From positions 1 through 64,000 of the forward strand of contig JAJKFJ010022323.1 in the NCBI GenBank assembly GCA_027382625.1: a DNA stretch of 64,000 nt, read 5' to 3'. This document shows, piece after piece, positions 35,732-47,879 of the stretch (its first letter is position 1; every line of letters starts with the position of its first letter). The notes under the pieces are model-generated. The model ran no database searches and was not told the DNA's origin. It worked only from the letters and a program-made list of their open reading frames with translations. Position numbers and translations under genes: made by a program. This stretch comes from Tetmemena sp. SeJ-2015 (Eukaryota > Ciliophora > Spirotrichea > Sporadotrichida > Oxytrichidae).

Positions 35732-38700
35732 ATGGATTAAAACAGACAGAAAGCATATCACTCTATGATCACGCACTAAGAGGACAAAAATTAATTTTTA
35801 AATCTGCATCATCCACAAACTGAATTTAGTGATATGAATAAGCTATTAGCCAATAAAACTACTTTTATTTTAAATAAGAAAGCTTAGCATAACATCTCTT
35901 TCAATAAATTATCGTATCTCCCTGAGAATTAAAATCTACGATCTAGTTCATAAATTTTATTTTTCCTCTTAAATTATTTATTATAATTTATATATGTTTA
36001 GAAGTCAGTTAACTTATCCTCAGATAAAGAAAACTAAGATTCTGCCTAAAATCATTCAGCAAATTAAATAACTTAAAACGCAGATTCCTCCTTAAATCCA
36101 TCTTCTTCACATTAAAATAAGAGTATTTCGAATCAGCTAGCAGAGACCCTAGGTAGAGTAACGAAATCAAAGAATAAACAAGCAATCAAGAAAAGAAAGC
36201 GAATTTAGTAACAGTCGTTAAATTAATTAGGAATAAAGTGAAGACGATGACGAAATGAAATAAACGATTTAAGTTGATGACTACACAGATTAGAACTTCA
36301 TAAATCGCTAAAACATACAAGCATAGTAGAACATAAAAGGGTAATAGGCAGTCATCAGAAAGCAAAGAAAAGGCAGTTCCTAGTAGAGGAAACAGCCTGA
36401 TAATCATCTAACTTAGAACAAGCAAAATTTAGTCTGGACTTAAGAAATTCAAGATAATCCAAGAAGCTCCTTCAAAAAGGATAGAAGCTAGAAGGCTCAT
36501 CAATAAATTGATAAAATAAGCTTTTTTACATCATTCGAAAATTCTGAATCAAGAACCCTAGATTATACGGCAATAGACTTATAGTCAAACATTAAATGGA
36601 TTAATTAAGCCTTAAAACTTAAATGAGGATGGAGAGTCTTCAAATTTAGTAGAGAATCCATTTCTTCAAACTCACTCTTAATTGTAAAGTAAGGCAGGAA
36701 CCCTCTCTAAGGACCGAGAACTAATTCAGTACACTGAAAATTAGTTATTGGTTTACTTCTATTGTAAATTTATTGAAGATGAGCAGATTGATGATATAAC
36801 TGAGAAAGAGCTTCAAGAAAACACCTCTTATCAAACAATTAGCATTAGGGGTTAGCCTGAAGACTAGAATGCAAATCAAGTTGTCAAAATTATGACAAAT
36901 GGATAGAATATATTTTCAGATGTCGAAGGCTAAATATATCCTCAAAGATTCAAAAATGAGAGAATGAGGATAGAATAGTAGGCTCAAATTGATTACCAAA
37001 CAAAGTCAATCTTGAAAGAAAACTAAAAAGTTTAAATTAAAAAATATTTTCCTTATAGTAATAAGAAGCTTAATTTCTTGTTTATATAACTATAGACCGA
37101 TGATTCTAAGTAGCGTGCCATTAATTTAAAGGCCGAGGAATCATGGAGCAGCTAGACCTTTAACTTAAATGAAATCTAGAGGCTCAAGTACAAAAAAGGA
37201 ATCTTATTTCAAGGCTAATTCTAATTTGACCAAGCTTTCAATGAACTACAGTCTATTCCCTATGCCAGAAATATCATCTTCTGCAATCTTACTAAATAGA
37301 AAATTCACAGTTTCAGAAAATGTAGAATTTTAATTAATTTTTATGGAATTATTAGACAAATTAAATCACTATATTTTAAAGCCTCTTATTGCAGCTGATT
37401 GCTCCTATTGTTTATTACTCTTTATAATTAATTAAGATCTCAAATAGGAAATAAATTTTCTTGCATATAATATCTTGTGTAAGATTTTTTAATTTCATTT
37501 GCTCAATAAGATGTTGCAATTGAATAAACTTTAATTTAAATTTCTTTTTTCTATTAAAATTTAAATTTTTTATAAGAAAAAGAGCGGCTCTGGATAAAAG
37601 CTCTGAGTAAGTAAATTTGAGCATAGAAGAAAGACCTATTTCTCTAAATCAATATTTTGAGAACAGAAACGCCAAGAATGATATTACAAATAACATTGAT
37701 TCTTCAAACCCTAGATTCCATAAAAAGGATGCTTAAGAAGATAAGGCATAGCATTCACAAGACATCATTAGCAATCCTAGTAAATCTCATCATCATAAAT
37801 TAGATGGCTAGAATACTATGGCTTCAACCCAAACTACCCAATTCTTCCAAAGAGGGAATTTAATTTTTATTAGCGAAATCTTAGACAGGATAGTAGAGGC
37901 CAAAGACTTCTACCTAAGCTCACTTAATCAATGCTAAAGATTTGGACTTGGACTATCAACTAGAAGCCAACATTATGCAAACGGACTAAGATGCATAATC
38001 CACAGAGATTAATCCTTAAAATGGACTCATAAACACCTAAAACCAACTAGAATCTCTAGCATGGATGTCAAACGAGAACACTTAATTCCAAAATTATAAT
38101 TTTGATCCCAATATGGAATAAGAAGAAGATAATTATAATATTCCTAAGAATCCTTAGATTATTTTATTAGTCAAGATAGTTTGACATAAGGCGATAAAGA
38201 CCTTCAGCTATCTGTTAAGTAGGCTCCCCGTCCCGAGACTGCGCATAGTAGAGGCAAACGAGCTCTAAATTTGATATAGCAACTAAATCAAGCTCGAAGA
38301 TTTAACAACGAAATAATAATTTGAATTTTTTGATTTTTATAAATAAAGGATAATTTAGAGATTATTGATGAGTTGGAGGTCATACGTAAAGATACCTCAT
38401 AGGATTAAGACTAAGATTTGAATTAGGACACAAACCTAAATTACACTCAAAATACTGAGGAGTTAAGTGCAGAATAGGAAAATTATCCCTAAGAAATCTT
38501 TTAACATTAGGAGCAATACAAGCCTCAGATCATTTAAGATTTGTCAATTCTTGATATGATCCAATCTTTTATAATTTGCAAACCTTTGTCTATTAATCTA
38601 GAAATACTGGAAGTAATTCTCTCAATAGGCCTACTGGAAAGCAATTTCGGATTTAAAAAAGTAGCTATGGACCTCTGTAGCAAGCTAGAAATCTTCTTAA

Positions 38701-39735
38701 CATAGCAAATTCAATCTAAAAAAGGAACCTTTATAATTGAAATCTATTTTTATAAGGAGCAGCTCAAGTTAGTAGCAAAGAGGGAAAAGAGCAGGCCCTC
38801 ATAATAACCCTTATTAGAATGATGAAGAGGTTCATATCATGGTCAAGCAAAGGCTAAATGCTAAATTCAATAAGACTTAAGTCTTTAGAAACTCCTTCTT
38901 TAAAAATGATGATGAAAATAAATATCTCATAAATATAGAGTGATTATTGTAGATGATGACCAGATATATTAAAAGTTATAACAGATAATTGGGCAGGAGA
39001 CAGCTGAGGATCTTGACTATGTTTAATGCAGATAAGATTCCCTCAGCTAGATTAAAGAAAGAATGGACATGATAAAGACAGACTTTGTTAAAGGTAAAAT
39101 TGCCCAGAGAAATATTCATTCCTCTATGGAGAGTAGTCGCAAAAGATCTCATTTTTAGAATTTCCAATCACAAAACACTTTGTTTCTTATTTAGATATGG
39201 AATGTAGATATATTCTCAAATTAATTTATATTGTAAGGAACAGTAACTACATCAAACAAGATGGAGCCTATGTACCCTCACCTACTCAATAACTCCTCCT
39301 CTTTTTCAAGATAAGAGCGACTAAAATTCTTAGAAAAGCAAAAGCAAAGAGAGAATTTAGAGGCTGTGCATGGCTATGGTCACACAGGCTCCCCATTTGA
39401 TCACCCCTACTATAGCTGGATGGATGGACTGAGAAAGAGCAGCTAGCTTGACAGAGAAAAAGAAGTTGTGGATTTGAAGAAAGCTCAGAATGAATTGCAA
39501 TACCACAAGTCAAATAATTTCATCTAAATATTTCATTCTCTCTCTTTTATTTAAGTATCTGAGTGAAGTAAATTCCCTAAATTTAGTAAAGGAATTCCTA
39601 GCGGACAATAAGGACAAAATATCAAAGAAACACAAATAGAAGCTAATAACTAAAATTATTGAAGAGCAGCAGAGACTTAAGAGAGTTGAAAAGACTATCA
39701 AAAAGATGAATAACTCAGCCTCTGAGTAACTATGA
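35732..39735 (+). CDS. Large Gln-rich protein with receiver-like motif
   Basis: Not recognised as a whole. From ATG 35732 (MDQNRQKAYHSMITHQEDKN) long Gln/Asn/Ser-rich stretches are broken by several IESs. Two folded-looking parts occur: LSINLEILEVILSIGLLESN near 38590-38650, and YRVIIVDDDQIYQKL at about 38934-38980, which resembles the first strand and acidic pair of a response-regulator receiver domain. The C-terminus (MEPMYPHLLNNSSSFSRQER at 39261, then a Lys-rich coiled coil) ends at TGA 39733-39735. It is kept as one gene because no stop separates the parts after IES removal, but it could be two. IESs at 38926 and 39511 and a 4-bp tandem at 36222-36229 are resolved. Confidence 0.6.
36222..36229 (+). 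repeat. Adjacent tandem ATTA at a frame break
   Basis: ATTA occurs at 36222-36225 and 36226-36229. Dropping one copy moves the Gln-rich frame into SEDDDEMKQTIQVDDYTDQN, which otherwise needs another frame. Confidence 0.45.
38926..38936 (+). other. 11-bp IES, pointer ATAAATAT
   Basis: ATAAATAT occurs at 38918-38925 and 38929-38936 with only 3 bp between the copies. Removal gives NDDENKYRVIIVDDDQ and eliminates an in-frame TGA. Confidence 0.85.
39511..39556 (+). other. IES, pointer AAGT
   Basis: AAGT occurs at 39507-39510 and 39553-39556. Removing 46 bp joins NELQYHK to YLSEVNSLNLVKEF. Confidence 0.82.
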
Positions 39736-40416
39736 AATGAATTATGTCTTTATTAAACGAGATATTTCAGTAAATTTAATTTCCAATTGAGGACTTAAAT
39801 GGCAAATAAAAATAAAATGTAAAAATGAATAAGGAGGATTATATTTCTGTGGTGATCTAATATTATTCAAATTTATCTCTCCTCAGATTTATAAATTTGC
39901 ATGCAATTAATATTTTTAACTTGTATTAAAAGACTTTCTTAATTTAGCTCTTTTTAGGAGATATTAAGGTTTTTTATTTTAAAAAAATCTGATATCAATA
40001 TTTTTTAAATCAATTAGCACTTGAGAAATTACAAGTAATTATTACTTACTTGACGACATGTGAATTAAAAATAATAATTTTAACTTATCTCAACTTTAAA
40101 TATATACTTCTTCAATAGAAAGAAATAAGTTTATGTATATTTTGAGCTTTAAATTATTTATTCTCTATAAAAATAATATTAGTTGATAACAAGTTAAAAT
40201 AGCAAGCATTTTCATTCCTCAGCAAATTTAAAACTTACACATTTATGATTCAGAATAAACCCTTCCTGCTTTCTGAAGGACTCCAACAAAGATAATTAAA
40301 TTAAAGTTATAAACAATACATTCCTTTATAATAGATAATTATAAATTACTAAGTTGGCCATTTTTGATAATTTTAGTTCAAATAAATCTCCTTTATTAAT
40401 TATAATAAAAACTTAT
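39736..40416. other. AT-rich spacer
   Basis: Low-complexity AT-rich sequence without a coding segment I can support. Probably eliminated DNA plus untranslated ends of the flanking macronuclear chromosomes. Confidence 0.5.
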
Positions 40417-43400
40417 ATGGAAAGAGAATTAAAAATATTATTATTTAAATTGAATTATTTAAAGCGAGTCTTAACTTAAAGGCCTGAATTGAAAAGTGAA
40501 CCACGCAGATGAATAAATTTTGAACATCAATAAGAAAATATAGCAAAGGGAAGAAAAAAGTCAGTTTCGAGAAAATGAAAGCGTACATCAAAATGTGGAT
40601 TAAGAAAACGTAGAAAAAGAGGAATAAATTAACATCAGTTATTAAGGGACTCAAGAAGATAATGGCGAAGAGAGTTAGAGTGAAGAAGATGAGAATCTAT
40701 CTCGCTTAGATCTAAATGCAACAAGTAAGTCGCAATTTAATTAATTAAGCTTTTAATTGGGGCAGACAGCTAAATCTATCAAGGGAGAAGATTTGGGCGT
40801 GAGTTCTATGATTCCTGCAGCTCTTCCACTTTATAATCTTAGAACTTAGGGAAACGTTCTAGAGCCAGAGATTAAGTAAGCTTTAAAAATATGAGTTAAT
40901 CTTTTTTTAATATCACATAATTACGATTTGAGAATCCTGAGTTTAATTTTATTCCCATTTTAGGTATAAGGTAAACAGGATGAATAAGAATAAGAGGAAT
41001 GACGCAGTTCAAGGAGATGATAGCAACCTACTAAAGAGAAACGCATGTAAACATGCAAAAGTGAAAGACTATTAATGTCAGGAGTGTTTTAATTACATCC
41101 CGATGTTCAAGAGTATATTCGATACGGTAACGTACAATTAACTTTTAAATTTAAATCTAAATGTACTGACCTATCTCAACATAAAATACATCAATGAGTT
41201 TTAAGACCAAGTATCTTTAAAATAATAAGGTATTGATTTAAAAATTTATCTAACAATAATATGGGATCGCTTAAGGGAAAGGCAATTTTGATTTATGAAA
41301 ATTACAAGCCAAAAAATACTTAAGAGATGAGAGAGTATATCCTCTATACGATCGATAAATCCTTAAAGCAGTATAAAAAGCAAGGATTTCAGAATTAAAT
41401 TAAACCTTTTAATTTTAGGACTTTTAACTAAGCCTCTATAGAGGCTGATGGGGTAAATCGGTAATTATAAGCATCTCAGCTCAGAATTGAAGAATTATCT
41501 TTATGTTAGAAAGCAAAGAGAGTATAATGTACTTAGCAACGACAGTCAAAATAGCCAGAATGACGTAACTGAATCTCAAAAATAAGAGAACCAGTTTATA
41601 ATTAACATATTTTACCCAAATTTAAAGAATATTATAACTCTGTAGGTCCACACTGTCTTCTCTTCGATTCTTTTTTCGAATGTGGAAATCTGGAGAAAGC
41701 TGAATATGTATCTCCAACTGAATACAACTTATACTTAAACGTGGATACCAACACAAAGGGTCATCAGTAATGGTTTTATTTCAAGGTGAAGAATACTTTC
41801 AAAGATAAGAAGTACACTTTTAACATCAGAAATTTTACGAAACCCTTTACTCTTTACCGATCTGGTATGAAGATTATGATGAAATCTAAAAAGCATTAAG
41901 AGGAATCAGAGGGAGGCGATGCAAATGATGAGGAGCGAACTAGAGATAAAGGTTTCTTAAAATCTAACGATGGATGGGTTCCAGCAGGAGAGGAAATTTA
42001 GTATTGGAAAACTGATATTTAGAGAAGTGGCTGGAGGATACCAGGCCCAATAAATATGGATGATGAGGAAGATGATGATCAAATATTAGATGACATTAAT
42101 GGGATAGATGGAGGAGCGGGATTGCAAGCGGCAAATAACCCTCAAGATAGTGTCAAGAAAAGGGTAAGCAAAATAAGCGCATAGCTAAACTAGGCAGGCA
42201 ATAATTAGAACTAGTCAAATTAAAAGAGAAGAAAGCGATATTTCTATTGCCTCACTTTCCAGGTTGAATTTGATTACGATGATGATGTTGTATACTTTGC
42301 TTATTCCACTCCATACTCATATTCACGAATCTATCTAGAGCTTTTGAATTTCGAGCAATATCTTATTGAGAGCGATTCAAAAAATGGGAAGGAAGATTAA
42401 AGCAAAGTTGTTGAGTCTAATGATCTATTTGAAAGATCAATTCTTACTAAAGACGTTTTATACGAGAGAAATCTTCTGTGTAGATCGATTAGTGGACTCC
42501 CAATTCCAAAAATATCAATAACTGCTAGAAAAAGTAAGGGTATAGAATTTAAAAAGAGGCAAGCTGTAGCAATAACGGCTAGAGTACATCCTGGAGAAAC
42601 AAATTCCAACTTTGTCTTCGATGGGTTCCTTAATTTCTTGACTACTTAGGAAGGGATGAATCAACTTTTGGAGAATTATTTATTCAAGGTTGTGCCTTGC
42701 TTGAACCCAGATGGGAACGTTTGCGGAAATTATCGTTCATCCTTGGCAGGTGTAGACTTGAATAGATAGTGGATATTACCTAACAAAGATTTGCATCCTT
42801 CAGTATTTCATTTCAAAGAAATCCTAAGCTAAGTTTCCAGAGACAGATAAATCCTTGTTTACTGCGACCTATTTAAATATCTATGAAAAGTTACTTTTTT
42901 AATCCTTTATAACCTTCATTGCCACTCAAAGAAAAAGAATTCTTTATATATGGATGTAACACAGCGGCAAATGGAGGATTTACAAGTTGGACAAAAGTTA
43001 GGCTTTTACCTCGAATTTTAGCAAGATAGACAGCTTTATTCAATCTGAAAGACTGCAGATTTAGAATTGACCCAAGTAAGCTAGGTACAGCTAGAGTGAT
43101 TGTTTGGAAGGAATTCGCAGTTACAAACTCTTTTACTCTGGAAAATTCTTTTTACGGTTATAGTTTTGGGGTTTAGAAAGAAACTCACCTTTTCAAGCCT
43201 TCTGATTATATGATGATTGGTGAAAGTCTGGGGCGATCGATTATTCAATATAAGATCTTACTGAAGCAAATTGAAAAGGAGCTTGCACTAACTAATGGTT
43301 GGCTTAAACCTAAACTGCTTTTAGAAGTTACTGGAACCCCTGCTGCTGAGAAGATTCAAGGAAATCAATTTTTTCCTTCTTAGCTTATTATAGATTGCCA

Positions 43401-44642
43401 ATGAATAGGCAAAAAAATTGAAGGAGGAAAAGAGGAATAGACAAATAGAGGAGTATCGCAAAAATCTAGGTCTTGAAGATTTCAACAACCTGCAATAAAA
43501 CCAGGCCTCGATCATTTCTCAAAATACTTTCCTCCAATAGAACAACGATGCTTCTCCTTTAATTCACACTAATAAGGCTTCAGAAGAGAAAACTAGAAAT
43601 GTTAACAGAGCTCATACTATGGGACTTTAAACTATGACTAATAAAGCTTAGACACAAGAACAAGAATATTTTAAAAAGCAACTTACCAACAATAGCGAAA
43701 ACAACATCGAGCCATTGTACTAGGGAAAGAGAAAAATTGAAAGCAAAGACGGTATCCTGAAGAAAGCAAGGGATGAGGATAATTTTGAAAACTCATCTGT
43801 AAATGAGACAGCACTTAAAATTAATGCCAGATTAAACTAGTAGGATAACTAGCTTAAACAAATATAAGGTAAAACTAAATTATCACGGGAAGAGAAAATT
43901 GAAAAACTTTCTGCTTTCATTAAAAACTGTGCAAGTCATTTATATGCGTATTAATCAACTTATTGTGTCAATCTAAGGAAGGAAATTAGCTAGAGTCAAA
44001 AGAAGAAAGCAGTATAGTATTCCCAGAAATAATGCTAAGAACATAAACCGTCTAGATTAACTAAATATCTAAGACTGTGGCTTAAATCACTCCTTAGAGA
44101 TCACCTAGTGGTAATTTCGTGCAAAATGCTCATCTAAATTTTTCTTTTATTTGAACAACCTCAGAGAGTCTTCACCTGACTCAATTATGTCTATTTTTTT
44201 AAACTTCGGCACTAGGAAGAGGAAGGTCAAAATCTATGATGGTTGAAGATTGGAGATAGCTCTTTAACAAAACGGAGCTTGACTAAGTATTTGACCAGAT
44301 TTAGCAAGGTCAAGATCCGAATGAAGGTGAGAAGCAATTATCAGATGCAGACAATGGGTCAGAGTCTAATCTAATTAAATATGACTTTGAATCTTTATAC
44401 CTTAATGTCTTTTATTAAATGCTAGTGAGGATAATTTAGACATAAGAGAACTCTATAGAGAAATTTATATGAGAGAGCATGTGATGGAAAAAGAAATCTT
44501 TTAGTTGCAAAAAGCTGAGAACATAGCCATCTATATAATAATTATTACTATTTTTATCAAGGAATTGAAAAAGCTACTATAGGAGGGCGAATAAATGCAG
44601 AAGACTGAAAAATAAATGCCAAATGAAATAAAAATATCCTGA
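40417..44642 (+). CDS. Cytosolic carboxypeptidase (CCP/AGBL-like, M14)
   Basis: Zinc metallocarboxypeptidase of the family that trims glutamate chains from tubulin tails, fitting a ciliated cell. The N-terminus is acidic and Gln-rich with a small [14 protein letters not shown] cluster. The CCP N-domain starts [18 protein letters not shown] near 41660 with [10 protein letters not shown]. The catalytic part has [20 protein letters not shown] (HxxE zinc ligands near 42586), [28 protein letters not shown] and [14 protein letters not shown] (third zinc His). It continues as [20 protein letters not shown] and [12 protein letters not shown] Lys/Gln-rich coiled-coil tail runs to TGA 44640-44642. An uninterrupted coding stretch covers 41625-42870. 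IESs at 41599, 42871 and 43357 are resolved; an intron fits at about 40879-40963. The ATG at 40417 is provisional. Confidence 0.9.
41599..41624 (+). other. IES in CCP gene, pointer TTTA
   Basis: TTTA occurs at 41595-41598 and 41621-41624. Removing 26 bp gives [20 protein letters not shown]. Confidence 0.9.
42871..42915 (+). other. IES in CCP gene, pointer ACCT
   Basis: ACCT occurs at 42867-42870 and 42912-42915. Removing 45 bp restores [13 protein letters not shown], placing the IES beside the zinc-binding His. Confidence 0.93.
42945..42950 (+). repeat. TA tandem at a frame break in CCP gene
   Basis: The sequence reads TATATA where the conserved KKNSLYGCN motif needs one TA fewer. It could be a 2-bp tandem excised as a minimal IES, or a sequence error. 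Confidence 0.4.
43357..43396 (+). other. IES in CCP gene, pointer AGATT
   Basis: AGATT occurs at 43352-43356 and 43392-43396. Removing 40 bp eliminates an in-frame TGA and joins PAAEKI to [16 protein letters not shown]. Confidence 0.88.
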
Positions 44643-44890
44643 CTAGAAAGAAGAACAAAAAGAGATTCAGTGTCTAGATTTTTTAAAATTTTCTAGCATT
44701 TAATTCATTAAAATAAAAAAAGTGTACTAGCAAACCTATTTCAAATACAGAGCCTTAGAAAAAATCTTAAGATAAAAATTGGAAAGGTCAAGGAGATTAA
44801 CTTTTCTATAAAAAATGGTAAAATAACTCAATTATAAACTTCTAAATAAGTTATTGTCAAGGTTTATCGAAACCAAGTTTATTTTTAAAG

Positions 44891-47744
44891 ATGAGATATT
44901 TTAAATAATAAAGTCAAACCTTTAAAAACTCGGATAGATGCATTTGAAAAATTCCAGATAAAGTGTAGCTAAGTAAATAACCTAAGAAGATTCTTTAAGT
45001 TTGGCGATAGGAAAATAACCCTAGCCAACCTAGAAAGGGATAATTTTCTAGGGAGGGATAAGTAACTCTATCAGGCCATCATCTCAAATTAATATAGTGG
45101 GTAACTGTCCTCCAGAATTTATTAGTCTTATTGTTTGAATTGAGCAATGATAATTATTTACCTACCGTAGCAAATGATGAAGCAAAGACAGAATAGTATA
45201 CATTTATCAACTCTCATACTTAGCAATAAAGACATAGTAAGAGGCAAGAGGGTAAATAATAAGACATTAGCAATCAGCTCTAAAGTAAGGCCGCTTACTT
45301 TCCACAAAAATATCCTCATTTTATTACTAGTTTGAGATTCAGCAACCCTCGAGACAGAACAAATCAGTGCTCTATTCTTCTTCAACCACTTCGAATTAAA
45401 TCTAAGGAGACAAGTCAACTCAGAGTGGATTCTAGTAGTATATCTAAAAGAACTTGAGATACGAGGATCCTAAGGTCTAACAAGTCTATCAAAAGATAAA
45501 AACTGGCCAAGCAACTTCTCACGCTTAAAACTCTAAGCTCAGCTAAAACTCATCCCTCTTTTCTTCTCAGTCTAATAAGCAAAAGAAGGTATAAGCGTAG
45601 AAAAACAAACCTGCCTGGCCAAATTCCATTTTTAATAAGGCAGAAGATACTGACATGTTTGAAAGAGGAGAAGTAAGCTTGATGAGTGGTCCTTAAAACT
45701 ATGGCGGCAAAGCAGGATCAAATTACGACAACAATGACTAGCTCCCTCGATAAAAAGAGGGAAGTTTCAAAGGCTAGAGACTTGCCAACTAGGTATCACG
45801 TAGTAACAACTTAACTGGCTAAGAAGAATACAAGTACTATAATCATTTATCAACAACAACGTAGAACTATTACTCTTCTTAAGGATATAACAACCAGCTG
45901 CCTTTGCCGCAGATAAGCTCTCAAATGAAAGCAAACATCCATTCAAACAACAGCAAACACAAGCTGAAGCAGGAGCAAGAATAATAATACTTCACCTCAA
46001 ACGCTTTAGATTTATCATAAAACGCATTTAGTGCAAAATAAAGTGTAGGGGGAATTCAGAGTAGTAGTTTTCATTCAGACGCTGTAAGACTGCAAAGAAA
46101 CTTGATCCAAGCACAGTAGATTTAGTAAACTGAGAAGAAACCTTTAAGAAATTAAAGTTACCATCAGCCAGCATCACTCTCAAACAAGAGCTTGAAATTT
46201 AATTAATACTTCTTACATATTAAGCTTTGTTTTGATTCCTTAACAGCAGAAAACTTTAAGTAACTTTAGATTGAATCTGCCAGATCCATATCTGTAAAAC
46301 CAGAAGTCATAAAATATCTATAAGCCACATCATTAGGCTATTGAAATTGGAAAAGATGCTAATTTCATCTAGCATGGGCAAGTATCTGAATCATAGATTC
46401 CAAGAAGTTTAGGAGCATATCAGCAAAACTCTTTGATTGTGAATAATTTGGAAACTAGTATTTTTTAGTATAGCTTTCTATATAATTTTAGTAAGGGATA
46501 GGATTTGAATATGTATTAAACTAGCTATAATAACAAGTATAGCTAACTTAACCAGAAGAGAGACTCGCTTTTGGCTTACTAGTAGAACATCGTAGCTAAT
46601 TCCTAAGCGTCTTAGAACACTGTCAGAAACAAATTTAGTAAATATGCTAACTCTGCCTCGGCCTATAACTCAGCTGGACCTACAACATAGATGGGAACAA
46701 ATCGGAATAACTCCTTAAAATCTGACTCTAATGAAACAAACCAATATATCTATCCTACTTAAAATTCTATGTTGGCGCCTGGGAATAACTTTGGATTCGG
46801 ACTGGACCTTAATTCTTATAGCTAAAGTATGGGCTTGAAAAATAATCAGAACCAAGTGCAGGGACCTGGGACAAGCAGCTCATTTCTTTCATCATTATTT
46901 CTCTTCTACTTTTGAATTTAATTTTTATCAGTCACTCAGAAAAAGTAAGATTCTGCAAGTCTGAATACGAGAGATAGCAGAGGAAATAATTCTCTTTAGC
47001 TTCCTAATTTGAAAGGAGCTGAAAATAGTCGAGGAATGATTCAGGCCTAAACGTAATCTCCACTACAGCAACTTCAAACCCAAATTCAAAACTAAACTCT
47101 CATTCCCACCTAGAACCTAGCATTCCTCACGTAATAACAGTAGCAAGAATTTAGCAAAAGAGTGATATAAAAAACTTATAACACTCATGCAAAACATTTC
47201 CTTTATTTCTTGTTTTAAGTGAGTATTCTTCTGGACTAGCAGAATGAAAAAATAAAGAGTGATTTATTAGGCTTTGGAATTCAGATTCTAAATCAAAACA
47301 ATTTAAGCAAGAATGAGTAGTCAGGAGTGTAAGAAATGAATCAACACACTAATAGAGGATCAAAGCAACCCTCATTTAGGAGGAATAAACAAAATCAGTC
47401 TTAAATGAATAGGAATTAGAATCAATGAGGAGGAAAATCAAAGAATTTTTTATATCTCTTTATTCCTGGAACTCAGAGAAACAAAAATAAAAGTGTAGCC
47501 ATGGGAAATATGAACAAAGAAGAAATTAACAATCAATAGAATGCTAATTGCCAACCTAATTTATTATCAATTAAAAAAATTATAAATTTGTGTGCTTTTT
47601 AATTTGTCTAGCCAATAAAACCATTAAGGAAATCAAATGGCAGGAATGGTAAGCAACATAACTACTGGAAATATAATAATTAATAACACCATCAACATTA
47701 ATATAACTCCTCCTTAGTAGTCTCATAGTAACACAGATGAATGA
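44891..47744 (+). CDS. Large Asn/Gln-rich low-complexity protein
   Basis: Not recognised. From ATG 44891 (MRYFKQQSQTFKNSDR) the translated plus strand is dominated by Gln, Asn and Ser, with blocks such as NNDQLPRQKEGSFKGQRLAN (45730-45790), QLNQKRDSLLAYQQNIVANS near 46543 and GNNFGFGLDLNSYSQSM near 46780. It ends at TGA 47742-47744. Frame changes near 45110, 45455, 46250, 46420, 46920 and 47200 indicate several IESs or introns. No folded domain was identified. Prion-like composition suggests an RNA-binding or condensate-forming scaffold, but that is inference from composition only. Confidence 0.55.
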
Positions 47745-47879
47745 TGATCTATATTACTTTATTTTATTAATCTTTGTTATAGTAATTTAAATAATTTAAA
47801 GAAAATTAATTATGAAATAAATTCTTGAACTCAAACATACTAAAATTTGATTCTGTGAAATGATTTTGCAGATGTTTAT

